DNA of 43,817 nt from NCBI GenBank assembly GCA_030041095.1, contig JASHON010000143.1:1-43817 (forward strand), in the 5' to 3' direction. How positions within the stretch are numbered: the first letter of the stretch is position 1; every line of letters begins with the position of its first letter. The translations under genes and the position numbers were made by a program. Of this stretch, positions 8,506-16,842 are shown piece after piece. Under the pieces are notes generated by a model. It was not told where the DNA came from. It did not search any database and saw only the letters and a program-made list of their open reading frames with translations. Source of the stretch: Terriglobia bacterium. Its GTDB lineage: Bacteria; Acidobacteriota; Terriglobia; UBA7540.

Positions 8506-10065
8506 ATGGTTTTGACCACTGACATCCTGGTGATCGGCAGCGGGCTGGCGGGTTGCTCCGCGGCGTGGGCGGCAGCACAACAAGGCGCCGACGTGGTCGT
8601 CATCACGCGCGCTCCGCACCCGGAGGAGAGCAACACGTTCCTGGCGCAGGGCGGCATCATCTACGAAGGCAGGAACGATTCGCCTGAAATGCTCGTAGAC
8701 GACATCCTGGCGGCCGGCGCCGGCTTGAGCTCTCCCGCCGCCGCTTATCTGCTGGCGAGCGAAGGCCCTCGGCTGGTGAAAGAGATTCTCATTGACCAGA
8801 TTGGGGTGCATTTTGATCGCACGCCGGAAAATCCGGAAGAATGGCACTTGACCGCGGAGGCGGCGCACTCGCTGCCTCGCATCCTGCATCACAAGGATCA
8901 AACGGGAGCTGCCATCGAGCGGGTTTTCCTGGAGCGTGTTGCCGCGCATCCCAACGTGCGGATGATTCCCGCCGCCACTGCGGTCGACCTGCTCACCGTT
9001 TCTCATCATTCTGAAGAGCCTCTTGATGTTTATCGGCCGCTGACGTGCGTCGGCGCGTACGTGCTGGACCAAACTAAGGGAGAGATTTCCCCGCTGATGG
9101 CGCGTGAGACGATCCTGGCTACGGGAGGCCTGGGTCGCGTTTTCCTGCATACCACCAATCCGCCGGGCGCGGGCGGCGACGGCATCGCCATGGCCAGCCG
9201 CGCCGGCGCGCGCTGCATCAACCTGCAATACGTGCAGTTTCATCCCACGACGCTCTACCATCCGAGCGGCCGTTTCCTCCTTTCCGAGTCGATGCGAGGC
9301 GAAGGCGCCCGCTTGGTAGATAGCCATGGAAGGGAATTTATGGAGCGGTTCGATCCGCGGGGATCGCTGGCTCCGCGTGATATCACCGCGAGAGCCATTT
9401 ACCAGGTGATGCTGGAATCCGGAGAGCCGTGCGCCTATCTCGACATCTCGCACAAGCCTGCCCATGAAGTCCGGGAACGCTTTCCCGGCATCTACGCCCA
9501 TTGCAAATCCCTCGGCATTGACATTACGGCGCAGCCAATTCCCGTTGTTCCGGCCGCACACTATAGTTGCGGAGGCATCGCCACGGATGAATGGGGACGC
9601 ACGAACCTGGCGCGCCTGCGCGCGGCGGGCGAAGCGGCGTGCACCGGGCTGCACGGCGCCAACCGCCTGGCGAGCACTTCCCTGCTCGAATGCCTGGTGT
9701 GGGGCACGCGCGCCGGAGCCAGCGCGGCAGAAGCGGTCGCGAGCAGCGAGGACGGCGCCTTCCCGCGCATCGTCCCATGGCGTTACGAGCACGAAGCAGT
9801 GGATCCGGCACTGATCGCCCAGGACTGGCTTACCATCCAACATACGATGTGGAACTACGTTGGGCTGATCCGAAGCGAAAAACGCCTGAATCGCGCTTAT
9901 GAAATCTTGCGCGAGCTGGACGATGAAATTTCCCGCTTCTACGAGCGTGCAGAAGTGACGGATGACATCATCGGCTTGCGCAATGGTATCCAGACGGCTC
10001 GCCTGGTGTTGAGAGCGGCAAAAGAATGCCGCGAGAGCCGGGGATGCCACTACCGTGTGGATTAA
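8506..10065 (+). CDS. nadB: L-aspartate oxidase
   Basis: FAD-dependent oxidation of L-aspartate to iminoaspartate, the substrate of NadA. The mature frame of about 519 residues starts with the dinucleotide-binding fold ILVIGSGLAGCSAAW, then SNTFLAQGGI, AAHSLPRILHHKD, the second FAD stretch ETILATGGLGRVF, AGARCINLQYVQFHPT, APRDITARAI, PAAHYSCGGI, LHGANRLASTSLLECLV, and a helical C-terminal domain with WNYVGLIRSEKRL. The open frame runs upstream to 8356 through repeat DNA, which I exclude. ATG 8506 sits directly on AGGAG; TTG 8512, six bases after AGGAG, is an equally good start. It completes the NadB-NadA-NadC route in this window. Confidence 0.95.
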   Translation: MVLTTDILVIGSGLAGCSAAWAAAQQGADVVVITRAPHPEESNTFLAQGGIIYEGRNDSPEMLVDDILAAGAGLSSPAAAYLLASEGPRLVKEILIDQIGVHFDRTPENPEEWHLTAEAAHSLPRILHHKDQTGAAIERVFLERVAAHPNVRMIPAATAVDLLTVSHHSEEPLDVYRPLTCVGAYVLDQTKGEISPLMARETILATGGLGRVFLHTTNPPGAGGDGIAMASRAGARCINLQYVQFHPTTLYHPSGRFLLSESMRGEGARLVDSHGREFMERFDPRGSLAPRDITARAIYQVMLESGEPCAYLDISHKPAHEVRERFPGIYAHCKSLGIDITAQPIPVVPAAHYSCGGIATDEWGRTNLARLRAAGEAACTGLHGANRLASTSLLECLVWGTRAGASAAEAVASSEDGAFPRIVPWRYEHEAVDPALIAQDWLTIQHTMWNYVGLIRSEKRLNRAYEILRELDDEISRFYERAEVTDDIIGLRNGIQTARLVLRAAKECRESRGCHYRVD

Positions 10066-10331
10066 GTGGAAGGGATTGAGGAAGACTGCACGTCGCCAGT
10101 TGCCGGTTGTCCTTTTTCAGTGGTCCGTTGGCGAAGAGGGGGAAATCAGCAGCCCCGCCTTTCGCGCCGCACAGCTTACGGCATCTCGCATTTTAGCGTC
10201 ACGGAACCTCCACGGAGCAGCGCCCTCAGTGGCATTTTTCAAGGCCGGCAAGATGCCGGCGCTGCGCAAAACCCCATAGGCGGCGCGCTCGGGAACCTTT
10301 ATTATGAAAGAAGGCGGTTCGTGAATTGAAA
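10066..10331. other. Intergenic region with a partial REP-like hairpin
   Basis: About 266 bp without a supportable gene. At 10242-10262 it carries AGGCCGGCAAGATGCCGGCGC, described here as GCCGGC-AAGAT-GCCGGC, matching the core hairpin of the 105-nt element found at 18629-18733 and 43127-43231. The remainder shows no clear promoter or terminator. Confidence 0.5.
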
Positions 10332-11321
10332 ATGAAAACGTTTCTGTATTTTCGCCGGGCGGCGCGACTGCTCCTTCTGCCGTTCGTTCAAGGCGCCGAA
10401 GAAGTGCTCGTTGGAGGGCAGGCCGTGATTGAAGGTGTCATGATGCGCTCGCCGCACGCTTTTGCCGTAGCCGTGCGCAAGCCCTCCGGCGCGATTGCGG
10501 TGAGCCAACGGTCGCTGAGCCGACCTTCGGAAAAACATCCGTGGCTCAAGCTTCCCTTTCTACGCGGGCTGGGCGTGCTGGGACAGGCGATGGCACTCGG
10601 CATGCGCGCGCTGCGATATTCCTCCCAAGAAGCGTTTAACGAGTCAGAAACGGGCGTGGCGGAGAAGCAGACGGGAAAGGCGGAGGCCGGCAACTGGCTT
10701 CTGTGGCTGAACCTCATTTTGTCACTCGGCTTCTTCATTGTGTTTTACAAGTTCCTGCCCCTTTACGCCGCCACGTGGATCAGCCGGCACGCCGCTCTTC
10801 ACAACTTCATTATGTTCAACCTTGCGGACGGAATCATCCGGCTGGTGCTGTTTCTCGGCCTTCTCATTGCCTTGGCGCAGGCGAAGGAGATGAAGCGGGT
10901 TTTTGAATATCATGGAGCGGAGCACAAAGTGGTTTGGGCCTTCGAGAAAACAGGCCGGATGGATTTGCAGGAAGCACGCCAGGCAACACGCTTTCATCCA
11001 CGCTGCGGCACGAGCTTCCTGCTCGTCGTCATGGTCATCGCGCTGGTCGTCTACCTCTTTATTCCCTTCCAAGCCTTCCTCTGGAAGCTGGTGACACGCA
11101 TCCTCTTGCTACCGGTGATTGCAGGCGCATCCTATGAGTTCATCCGCTATGCTGCAAAGTCACAAGGCTGGGTGTGGCGCTGCGCCTCCCAGCCGGGACT
11201 GTGGCTGCAGCGGGTGACCACCCGCGAGCCCGACGACAGCCAGCTTGAGACCGCCATCAAAGCTTTGGAATCCGCGATGGAGCTGGAAAAAGCCCGCGGC
11301 GGCGAGCTTGTGGTGGCGTGA
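10332..11321 (+). CDS. DUF1385 (YqhQ-like) integral membrane protein
   Basis: Member of the DUF1385 family, whose biochemical function is unknown. The 329-residue protein carries the hallmark GGQAVIEGVMMRSP near residue 25, followed by PFLRGLGVLGQAMALGMRAL. It has about four hydrophobic membrane segments: LLWLNLILSLGFFIVFYKF, IIRLVLFLGLLIALA, FLLVVMVIALVVYLFIPF, and the ILLLPVIAGASYEFIRYAA region. Between segments two and three are the conserved EYHGAEHKVV and TRFHPRCGTSF motifs, with His and Cys residues that could bind metal (inference). An ATG at 10332 is preferred over the TTG two codons earlier; the Shine-Dalgarno is weak. The stop shares a base with the next gene (TGATG). In Acidobacteriota this gene commonly neighbours prfA and prmC. 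Confidence 0.9.
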   Translation: MKTFLYFRRAARLLLLPFVQGAEEVLVGGQAVIEGVMMRSPHAFAVAVRKPSGAIAVSQRSLSRPSEKHPWLKLPFLRGLGVLGQAMALGMRALRYSSQEAFNESETGVAEKQTGKAEAGNWLLWLNLILSLGFFIVFYKFLPLYAATWISRHAALHNFIMFNLADGIIRLVLFLGLLIALAQAKEMKRVFEYHGAEHKVVWAFEKTGRMDLQEARQATRFHPRCGTSFLLVVMVIALVVYLFIPFQAFLWKLVTRILLLPVIAGASYEFIRYAAKSQGWVWRCASQPGLWLQRVTTREPDDSQLETAIKALESAMELEKARGGELVVA

Positions 11322-11722
11322 TGGAACTGGGTATACACCGGGACGAGTGGAAGAGGTTAACTCAATGCAGACTCGATGATGCAGCGGTGCTGCTTCGGAA
11401 CGAGAGGTATGACGCTTCGTACTATCTTGCTGGATATGCTGTGGAGTGTGCTCTCAAGGCGCGCATCGTAAGTGTGTTGGAAGGTTATTTCCCGCCGAGA
11501 TAGGGGCTGTACATCCACGATCTGGGGAAACTGCTCGAAGCTGCGAGGCTAGAGAAGGTCTTTGTGGACAAATCGAAGATGGACGCGCAGTTCGCCGACC
11601 AGTGGGAAACGGTCAAGGACTGGTCTGAGGAGAGCCGCTATGATACTCAAGACCGACGTGCGGCGGGGGACATGCTGAAGGCGGCCCAAGGAGTGGTTGA
11701 ATGCATACGAAAATATTGGTGA
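11321..11722 (+). pseudogene. HEPN-domain protein interrupted by an in-frame TAG
   Basis: ATG 11321 opens a HEPN-type helical protein: RLDDAAVLLRNERYDASYYLAGYAVECALKARIV (given here as RLDDAAVLL and YYLAGYAVECALKARIV) is the standard first half of PF05168-like HEPN domains. TAG at 11501-11503 stops it after 60 residues. Reading on in the same frame gives GLYIHDLGKLLEAARL and a normal helical second half, ending at TGA 11720-11722, about 133 residues in all, the usual size. The expected HEPN RX4-6H signature would be Arg-(stop)-GLYI-His, so the nonsense codon lies inside it. Explanations are a recent inactivating mutation, a sequencing error, or TAG readthrough; prfA, encoding the UAG-reading factor RF1, is two genes downstream. 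The reading frame overlaps the partner gene by 22 nt. Confidence 0.78.
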
Positions 11723-12111
11723 CAGACAGCCGGATGCGGCCGGGAGATCTCATCGAGGAAGGGGAAAAGTTGGTGGGCAAACTCGAAGAGAAGAAGTTTC
11801 CCATCGCTGCTGCTTTTCTCCGCTACCCTGATGAAGAAGACCTGCTGAGACTCGTGATTGTCTCACCCTTTGTAGGGCGAAAAGGTCCGCTCACCACGTA
11901 CGGGTACATCCGACAGGCGGTCGAGGAACTGGGTGACGCGGTACACTTCGGCCTCGGTGACATTTCCGTGATGAGCCCCTCAGGGTCGCAGTTTCGGCGT
12001 TTGAGGCGGAATGTCGAAGGTGTAGGCGTCCCGGACTCTCGCCCTACAACGGGTCGATGGTTGCCGTACGGGGACGTCTACCTCTACCGATGGAATCCCG
12101 AGCTCATGTAA
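11701..12111 (+). CDS. Small HEPN-associated protein of unknown function
   Basis: Soluble acidic protein of 136 residues, with no signal peptide or membrane helix. The start at ATG 11701 has AAGGAG seven bases upstream and lies within the 3' end of the HEPN frame, arguing for translational coupling. The body (about 10-65) reads as a regulatory alpha/beta fold with FPIAAAFLRYPDEEDLLRLVIVSP and GPLTTYGYIRQAVEEL. I recall similar small proteins beside HEPN genes in other bacteria, but I cannot name a family. It lacks the GSxxxG...DxD pattern of MNT nucleotidyltransferases, so this is not a classical HEPN/MNT pair. It may be the antitoxin or accessory partner of the HEPN protein (inference). If the HEPN gene is dead, this one may be a relic still in frame. 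Confidence 0.7.
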   Translation: MHTKILVTDSRMRPGDLIEEGEKLVGKLEEKKFPIAAAFLRYPDEEDLLRLVIVSPFVGRKGPLTTYGYIRQAVEELGDAVHFGLGDISVMSPSGSQFRRLRRNVEGVGVPDSRPTTGRWLPYGDVYLYRWNPELM

Positions 12112-12149
12112 CGACAGTGCGCTTGCGGGAAAGGTGACTGATTGCACTC

Positions 12150-13280
12150 ATGCACTACCTACAAAAGCTCGACGAGACTGAAGCCAAGTACGACTCGCTC
12201 ACTGAGCAGCTCGGTGACACCCGCACGCTTGCAGACCCGTCTCTCTACCAGAAGACTGCTAAAGCTCACGCTGAGCTGCGGGAAGTGGTAGAGAAGTACC
12301 GCGAGTGGAAAGCTGTCAAAAAGAACTTGCACGAGACACGGGTTCTGCTTGGGGAATCCGGCTCCGATCCGGCCATGAAAGAGATGGCTCAGGAAGAGGT
12401 GGTGAGACTCGAGGGCCAAGCCGCTGACATCGAGGCTGAGCTGAAACTTCTGCTGCTGCCTCGCGACCCCAACGACGAAAAGAACGTTGTGCTCGAGATC
12501 CGCGCGGGAACGGGCGGCGATGAAGCCACTCTGTTCGCTCAGGAGATATTCCGCATGTATAGCCGCTATGCGGAAGGCCAGGGCTGGCGCGTCGAGCTGC
12601 TTTCAACCAGCTTATCGGCAGCGGGCGGGCTCAAGGAAGCCATCGCGCTCGTTGAAGGCCAGAAGGTTTACAGCAAGCTGAAGTACGAAAGCGGCGTGCA
12701 TCGCGTGCAGCGCGTTCCGGTGACGGAACAATCCGGGCGCATCCATACTTCCGCCGTGACCGTGGCGGTGCTGCCCGAGGCGGATGAAGTTGAAGTGGAA
12801 ATCGACCCGAAGGAACTTCGCATTGATACGTTCTGCTCTTCGGGTCCGGGCGGACAATCCGTAAACACCACTTATTCCGCGGTTCGCATCACCCATTTGC
12901 CCACGGGAATTGTGGTTTCATGCCAGGACGAAAAGTCACAAATCAAGAACCGCGCCAAAGCGCTGCGCGTGCTCCGCTCGCGCCTCTACGAGCAGAAGCT
13001 TAAGGAGCAGCAAAACCAGATTGTGGAGGAGCGGCGCTCCATGATCGGGAGCGGCGACCGGAGCGAAAAAATCCGCACCTATAATTTCCCGCAGAACCGC
13101 GTCACGGACCACCGCATCGGCCTCACCGTTCACCAGCTCGATCGCGTGATGGACGGCAAGCTCGATGAGGTGATCGACGCCTTGATCACCACTTTTCAGG
13201 CTGAAAAACTCAAACAGTCCGCCGTGCTGACACCGGATAGCGCTGGGAACGCAGCTCCCGTCAATCATGTTGGTCCGTGA
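12150..13280 (+). CDS. prfA: Peptide chain release factor 1 (RF1)
   Basis: Recognises UAA and UAG in the ribosomal A site and triggers hydrolysis of peptidyl-tRNA. The 376-residue protein has a coiled-coil N-terminal domain (about 1-100), the codon-reading tripeptide P190-V191-T192 inside [16 protein letters not shown], which is the RF1 P-x-T form rather than the SPF of RF2, and the catalytic GGQ at 234-236 in [12 protein letters not shown]. The conserved [15 protein letters not shown] helix follows. ATG 12150 is preceded by GGAAAGGTGA at a long spacing. The C-terminus overlaps prmC, whose product methylates the GGQ glutamine of this protein, a widely conserved pairing. Confidence 0.97.
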   Translation: MHYLQKLDETEAKYDSLTEQLGDTRTLADPSLYQKTAKAHAELREVVEKYREWKAVKKNLHETRVLLGESGSDPAMKEMAQEEVVRLEGQAADIEAELKLLLLPRDPNDEKNVVLEIRAGTGGDEATLFAQEIFRMYSRYAEGQGWRVELLSTSLSAAGGLKEAIALVEGQKVYSKLKYESGVHRVQRVPVTEQSGRIHTSAVTVAVLPEADEVEVEIDPKELRIDTFCSSGPGGQSVNTTYSAVRITHLPTGIVVSCQDEKSQIKNRAKALRVLRSRLYEQKLKEQQNQIVEERRSMIGSGDRSEKIRTYNFPQNRVTDHRIGLTVHQLDRVMDGKLDEVIDALITTFQAEKLKQSAVLTPDSAGNAAPVNHVGP

Positions 13281-14157
13281 AGCGCTGGCGCAGGCAATGA
13301 GAATGCTTGTGGAGGCGGACGTGCCTTCGCCGGGCCTGGCCGCCGAATTACTCCTGATGCATACGCTCGAGTGCGAGCGCGGCGAGCTGCACTCAAACTC
13401 CGGCCGCGAGCTTTCCGCGGACCTTGCCCTGCGCTATTTCGACGACGTCACCGAACGCCTGACCGGCAAACCCACGCAGTATATCACCGGCCACCAGGAG
13501 TTCTGGGGGCTCGATTTTGAGGTCTCACCGGCTGTGCTCATTCCCCGGCCTGAAACAGAGTTACTGGTGGAAATCGTGATCGAACTCGCCCGGGGTGAGC
13601 CGTGCCGGATGGTGGACGCGGGTACAGGCTCGGGCTGCATCGCGCTGGCGCTCGCTTCGGAGCTTTCGCAAGCCGCCATTGATGCCGTGGATATCTCCGA
13701 AGAAGCGCTCCATGTGGCGCGGAGGAACGCAATGCGGCTGGGCCTCGCGGCTCGCGTCCGGTTTCACTGTGGTGACTGGCTCGAGCCATTCCTCCGTGAA
13801 AACGGAGAGGAATCATTCGATTTTGTGGTTTCCAATCCGCCCTACGTCTCCCAGGCGGAACTGCACTCGGTGCAGCGGGAGGTGCGGGATTTCGAGCCTC
13901 GCATCGCGTGGGGTGGATTGGTGGATGCGGAAGAAGTCTATCGCCGGCTCTTTGCTCAGGCGCAAAAGCTGCTCAAGCCCGGCGGATTTGCGGTGGTCGA
14001 GATGGGCTATTCGCAAAGCGCCGCCGTGACTAAGCTCCTGCGCCAAGGCTGGAGCGAGATCAGCGTCCGGGCTGACCTCGCCTCAATCCCTCGCGCCGTC
14101 ATCGCCCGAAAGTGGACAACCACGGGCCATGACGCCACAACGACCTCTGCCGGATAA
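13267..14157 (+). CDS. prmC: Release factor glutamine N5-methyltransferase
   Basis: SAM-dependent methyltransferase that modifies the GGQ glutamine of release factors. The 296-residue protein has the helical substrate-binding domain (about 1-75, with [13 protein letters not shown] and [11 protein letters not shown]), the SAM-binding [12 protein letters not shown] (about 116-128) and the catalytic NPPY at 190-193 in [13 protein letters not shown]. Its ATG overlaps the end of prfA by 14 nt, so it is translated together with its substrate. It is followed by a convergent radical SAM gene 53 bp away, with no obvious terminator between. Confidence 0.96.
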   Translation: MLVREALAQAMRMLVEADVPSPGLAAELLLMHTLECERGELHSNSGRELSADLALRYFDDVTERLTGKPTQYITGHQEFWGLDFEVSPAVLIPRPETELLVEIVIELARGEPCRMVDAGTGSGCIALALASELSQAAIDAVDISEEALHVARRNAMRLGLAARVRFHCGDWLEPFLRENGEESFDFVVSNPPYVSQAELHSVQREVRDFEPRIAWGGLVDAEEVYRRLFAQAQKLLKPGGFAVVEMGYSQSAAVTKLLRQGWSEISVRADLASIPRAVIARKWTTTGHDATTTSAG

Positions 14158-14210
14158 TTTGCCGGACTCCGCGAACCATTGTAAGCCACGCTGTGCTTTC
14201 AGAAAAGGAT

Positions 14211-16346
14211 TCATCTGCCAGCACTACCGCCGGCCGCGGCGGCGGCAAGAACCGACGGTTCGTGGTCGCCTTCGGCAGTGTCTCGATTGCCGTTGCCGCC
14301 TGCAGCCCCAATCTGGACGAGTTCCGCCTGCGGCTTCTTCAGAACCATTTCCTCGTAAATTGCCCGTACTTTCGCAGCTTCTTCCCAGGCTTTCTTGCGG
14401 CGCAGCCGATCTTCCTCCGCCGCCGTTGCCGGGACGTCGCTAGCCCTCACTTTGACGCGCGCCGCGTCCATTGGATCAATTTTCAAGGAGTGCTCGTAGG
14501 CCTCGAGGTCCACGCTCTTGCCTTTGGCGAAGATTTCGTGTTTACCGTGCGTTCGGTACCATTCGGCGACGGTCGCGTTCTTGTGCATGTTTTCGATGAT
14601 TTTCCGCCATCCCACTCCGGTGTTATAGGCGCAGAAAGAAATTTCACCCATTTGCGTCGCGTAGGGAATAATGCACATTTCCGTTCGCCGGAAATCGTAA
14701 TTGAAGAGGTCCTGGAACCACATGCCTCCAATGAACATGAAATTCCACGGATCCTGGCGCCGCTTGAGAGCATCCTCCAGCGAGCGTTCCGGGCCGAAGC
14801 TGCCGTAAGTCTTTTTGGCTTCATCTTCGCCTTTGGTCCAGTAGGTCTTATCGAACTTCCTCCAAATATCCACCAGGCTGAGCGAGGGCGGCGCTTCCGA
14901 GGGCCGATAGTTCTTGAGCAAAGCCAGAACCATCAGAATGCTCGAAAACTTCGATCCTCGCGCGGCATCAGTAATCTTCTGAGTATCGCTGACCAGGTTG
15001 GGAAGATTGATAAAGCGCGGAACTGGCGCCCACTCCCCGGTCTGCTTGTTGATCATCAGGGCCGTTCCCACACCGCAGTTGGGATGGCACCCGCAACTGA
15101 GGCTTCCCCATCCCGCTTCGCGTCCGTGCACCATATCGGCAAAATCGGAGAAGACGCTCAGCATCGTGATTGGGAACCAGTCATAGATGGGATCGATCTT
15201 GCCCACCTGCCGGCTCACATCGCGCGCCAGGTGCGAGAGCGTGTAGCGCTGCCGCATCCGCCGCTCCGGCGTGATATCCTCATCGCGACCTGTGAAGGAG
15301 ACCGGCTGAAAGCTGATGAATGTGATCTTGTTGGGATTCTCCATGGCAAACTTCACGATGGGGCCGACCTGGTCATCATTCACGGTATTCACGATGGTCG
15401 TTACCAGCATCACCTCGATGCCCGCCTCGTGGATGTTTTGAATGGCCCGCAGTTTCACGTCAAACAGGTTGCCCACCTGACGATGGCTGTTGGCGTCATT
15501 GCCGATCCCATCGAATTGAAGGTAAACGTATCGCAGGCCCGCTTCGAAGGCCCGGCGGCAGAATTCCTTGCTTTTGGCAAATTCGATGCCGTTCGTTGCG
15601 GCCTGGACGGTGTTGAATCCGCATTTCGTCGCATAGCGGATGGCATCAATGAACAGAGGGTGCATTGTGGGCTCGCCGCCCGAGAACTGCACGGATATCT
15701 GGCGCCGGGGCTTCACGCGGGTGGCATTGTCCAGGATTTCCGTGATGTCTTCCCAGCTCAACTCGTGGACGAAACCCACCTGGTTCGCATCCATGAAGCA
15801 AGGATCGCACATCATATTGCAACGGTTGGTGAGATCGACGGTCAGCACCGTGCCGCGTCCGTGCTTTACCGTGCTGGAGCCATGATGGTGCACGTGCTCG
15901 TCGGAATGGGCGCGGATGTCTCGTCCGGGGAAATTAGCCTCAATCCAGGAGAGAAACTTAGTGTCAACGGCCATCAAGTCCTCACAGCGGCCATGAACGG
16001 GGCAATCCTTCACCATCCATACCTGACCGTTACGCTCAACAATCTGAGCCTTGATCTCGCCCACCTTGGTATTCACCAAGTCTTTCCAGTCTTTCTCGCC
16101 TTCGAAAATGGCTTTTCGCGCCTCCTTCACGCATTCCGGGCAGAGCGAGTCCGTCGAGCGGGGCCAGCCGAGGATGGGACGCGTCTTTTTCCAGGACTTG
16201 AGCATCGGTTTATCCGACCATTGCGGCGTGACCGAAGGGTTGGGCCGGTACTTATTAAAAAACTGAATGGCATCGAATGCCACTCCCGCTGTATGACAAA
16301 GAGCTTCGTCAAAGAGCTTGGACAAGTGTTGATTCATCATTGGCAT
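14211..16346 (-). CDS. Tes-like radical SAM enzyme (candidate membrane-spanning lipid synthase)
   Basis: About 711-residue radical SAM protein of the MJ0619/tetraether-synthase-like class. Numbering from a TTG one codon upstream, it has an N-terminal cysteine group (C70-x2-C73, C116-P-x-H-G-x-C122), the radical SAM CNMMCDPC at 177-184, FSGGEPTMHP at 222-231, a second cysteine group SCGCHPNC (419-425), and a late CIIPYATQMGEISFCAYN (559-576) that resembles the conserved C-terminal block of archaeal homologues. Such extra cysteines fit the several metal centres known for Tes, which joins lipid tails through sp3 C-C bonds. No membrane segment is present. The tail (680-712) is Gly/Ala-rich. AAAGGAGG lies four bases before ATG 16346; ATG 16340 is also possible. 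Family membership is strongly suggested; the substrate is inferred. Confidence 0.8.
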   Translation of the reverse strand: MPMMNQHLSKLFDEALCHTAGVAFDAIQFFNKYRPNPSVTPQWSDKPMLKSWKKTRPILGWPRSTDSLCPECVKEARKAIFEGEKDWKDLVNTKVGEIKAQIVERNGQVWMVKDCPVHGRCEDLMAVDTKFLSWIEANFPGRDIRAHSDEHVHHHGSSTVKHGRGTVLTVDLTNRCNMMCDPCFMDANQVGFVHELSWEDITEILDNATRVKPRRQISVQFSGGEPTMHPLFIDAIRYATKCGFNTVQAATNGIEFAKSKEFCRRAFEAGLRYVYLQFDGIGNDANSHRQVGNLFDVKLRAIQNIHEAGIEVMLVTTIVNTVNDDQVGPIVKFAMENPNKITFISFQPVSFTGRDEDITPERRMRQRYTLSHLARDVSRQVGKIDPIYDWFPITMLSVFSDFADMVHGREAGWGSLSCGCHPNCGVGTALMINKQTGEWAPVPRFINLPNLVSDTQKITDAARGSKFSSILMVLALLKNYRPSEAPPSLSLVDIWRKFDKTYWTKGEDEAKKTYGSFGPERSLEDALKRRQDPWNFMFIGGMWFQDLFNYDFRRTEMCIIPYATQMGEISFCAYNTGVGWRKIIENMHKNATVAEWYRTHGKHEIFAKGKSVDLEAYEHSLKIDPMDAARVKVRASDVPATAAEEDRLRRKKAWEEAAKVRAIYEEMVLKKPQAELVQIGAAGGNGNRDTAEGDHEPSVLAAAAAGGSAGR

Positions 16347-16842
16347 CAATCCTCCTTTGCGGGGTTCGATCGATCAGGAAATTCAGATCCGGTTTTAGCG
16401 GTCTGGCGCTTCTGCAGTCAACACTTCTACGAGTCGTCGGCCCCGGGCCTGACTCAAACAGGCATTGAAGCTTGGGGAAACAGGGGAATTCAGTCGGAGA
16501 TAATGATGATAAAGTCCGGGTGAAGTATCTGCTCTCCATAACGCCGAGGCCCACAATCCGTCGAAGTGGTGTTTTCCTCGGGTCAGGCGATCGGCTGGCG
16601 TGACAGTTCGTTCCAGTCTCAGGGTGTGAGGTCACTCACGTCCGTTCCGCATCTCCAGACCAGACACGCGGGAAGCACCTCAACACCAAGACCGTCAGTC
16701 TGGCTCGCTTGGCCCTTTCCCCTCCCGGGGGCTTGTGCAACGCCAAGCCCCACGCTCAAGGAAATCGTCCTAACGTAACCAACTACATTTGTATTATATC
16801 ATGCTGCGAGATTTCTCCACCGCCAGAGGCAGCTTGGCTTGG
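16347..16842 (-). promoter_or_regulatory. Putative promoter and long 5' leader of the Tes-like gene
   Basis: On the minus strand TGATATAAT (16793-16801) is a consensus extended -10 element just after the carboxylesterase stop, with no good -35. Transcription from it would leave a leader of roughly 440 nt. The leader contains a perfect 8-bp hairpin (arms 16728-16735 and 16744-16751, 8-nt loop), which has no following U tract and so is not a simple terminator. No known riboswitch was recognised and no gene is supportable here. Confidence 0.4.

Noticed and set aside
8347-10050. 567-codon minus-strand frame opposite nadB
   Set aside because: Antisense shadow of a conserved gene; the translation lacks recognisable domains.
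11701-12111. MNT nucleotidyltransferase partner of HEPN
   Set aside because: No GSxxxG or DxD motif is present; described instead as an unknown partner.
14193-16523. 776-residue open frame on the plus strand opposite the Tes-like gene
   Set aside because: It is the antisense shadow of a clearly conserved enzyme; its translation has no family motif and is rich in His/Arg/Leu as expected from reversed GC-rich codons.
16728-16751. Rho-independent terminator after the carboxylesterase
   Set aside because: The stem is perfect but is not followed by a T tract on either strand; retained only as a leader hairpin.
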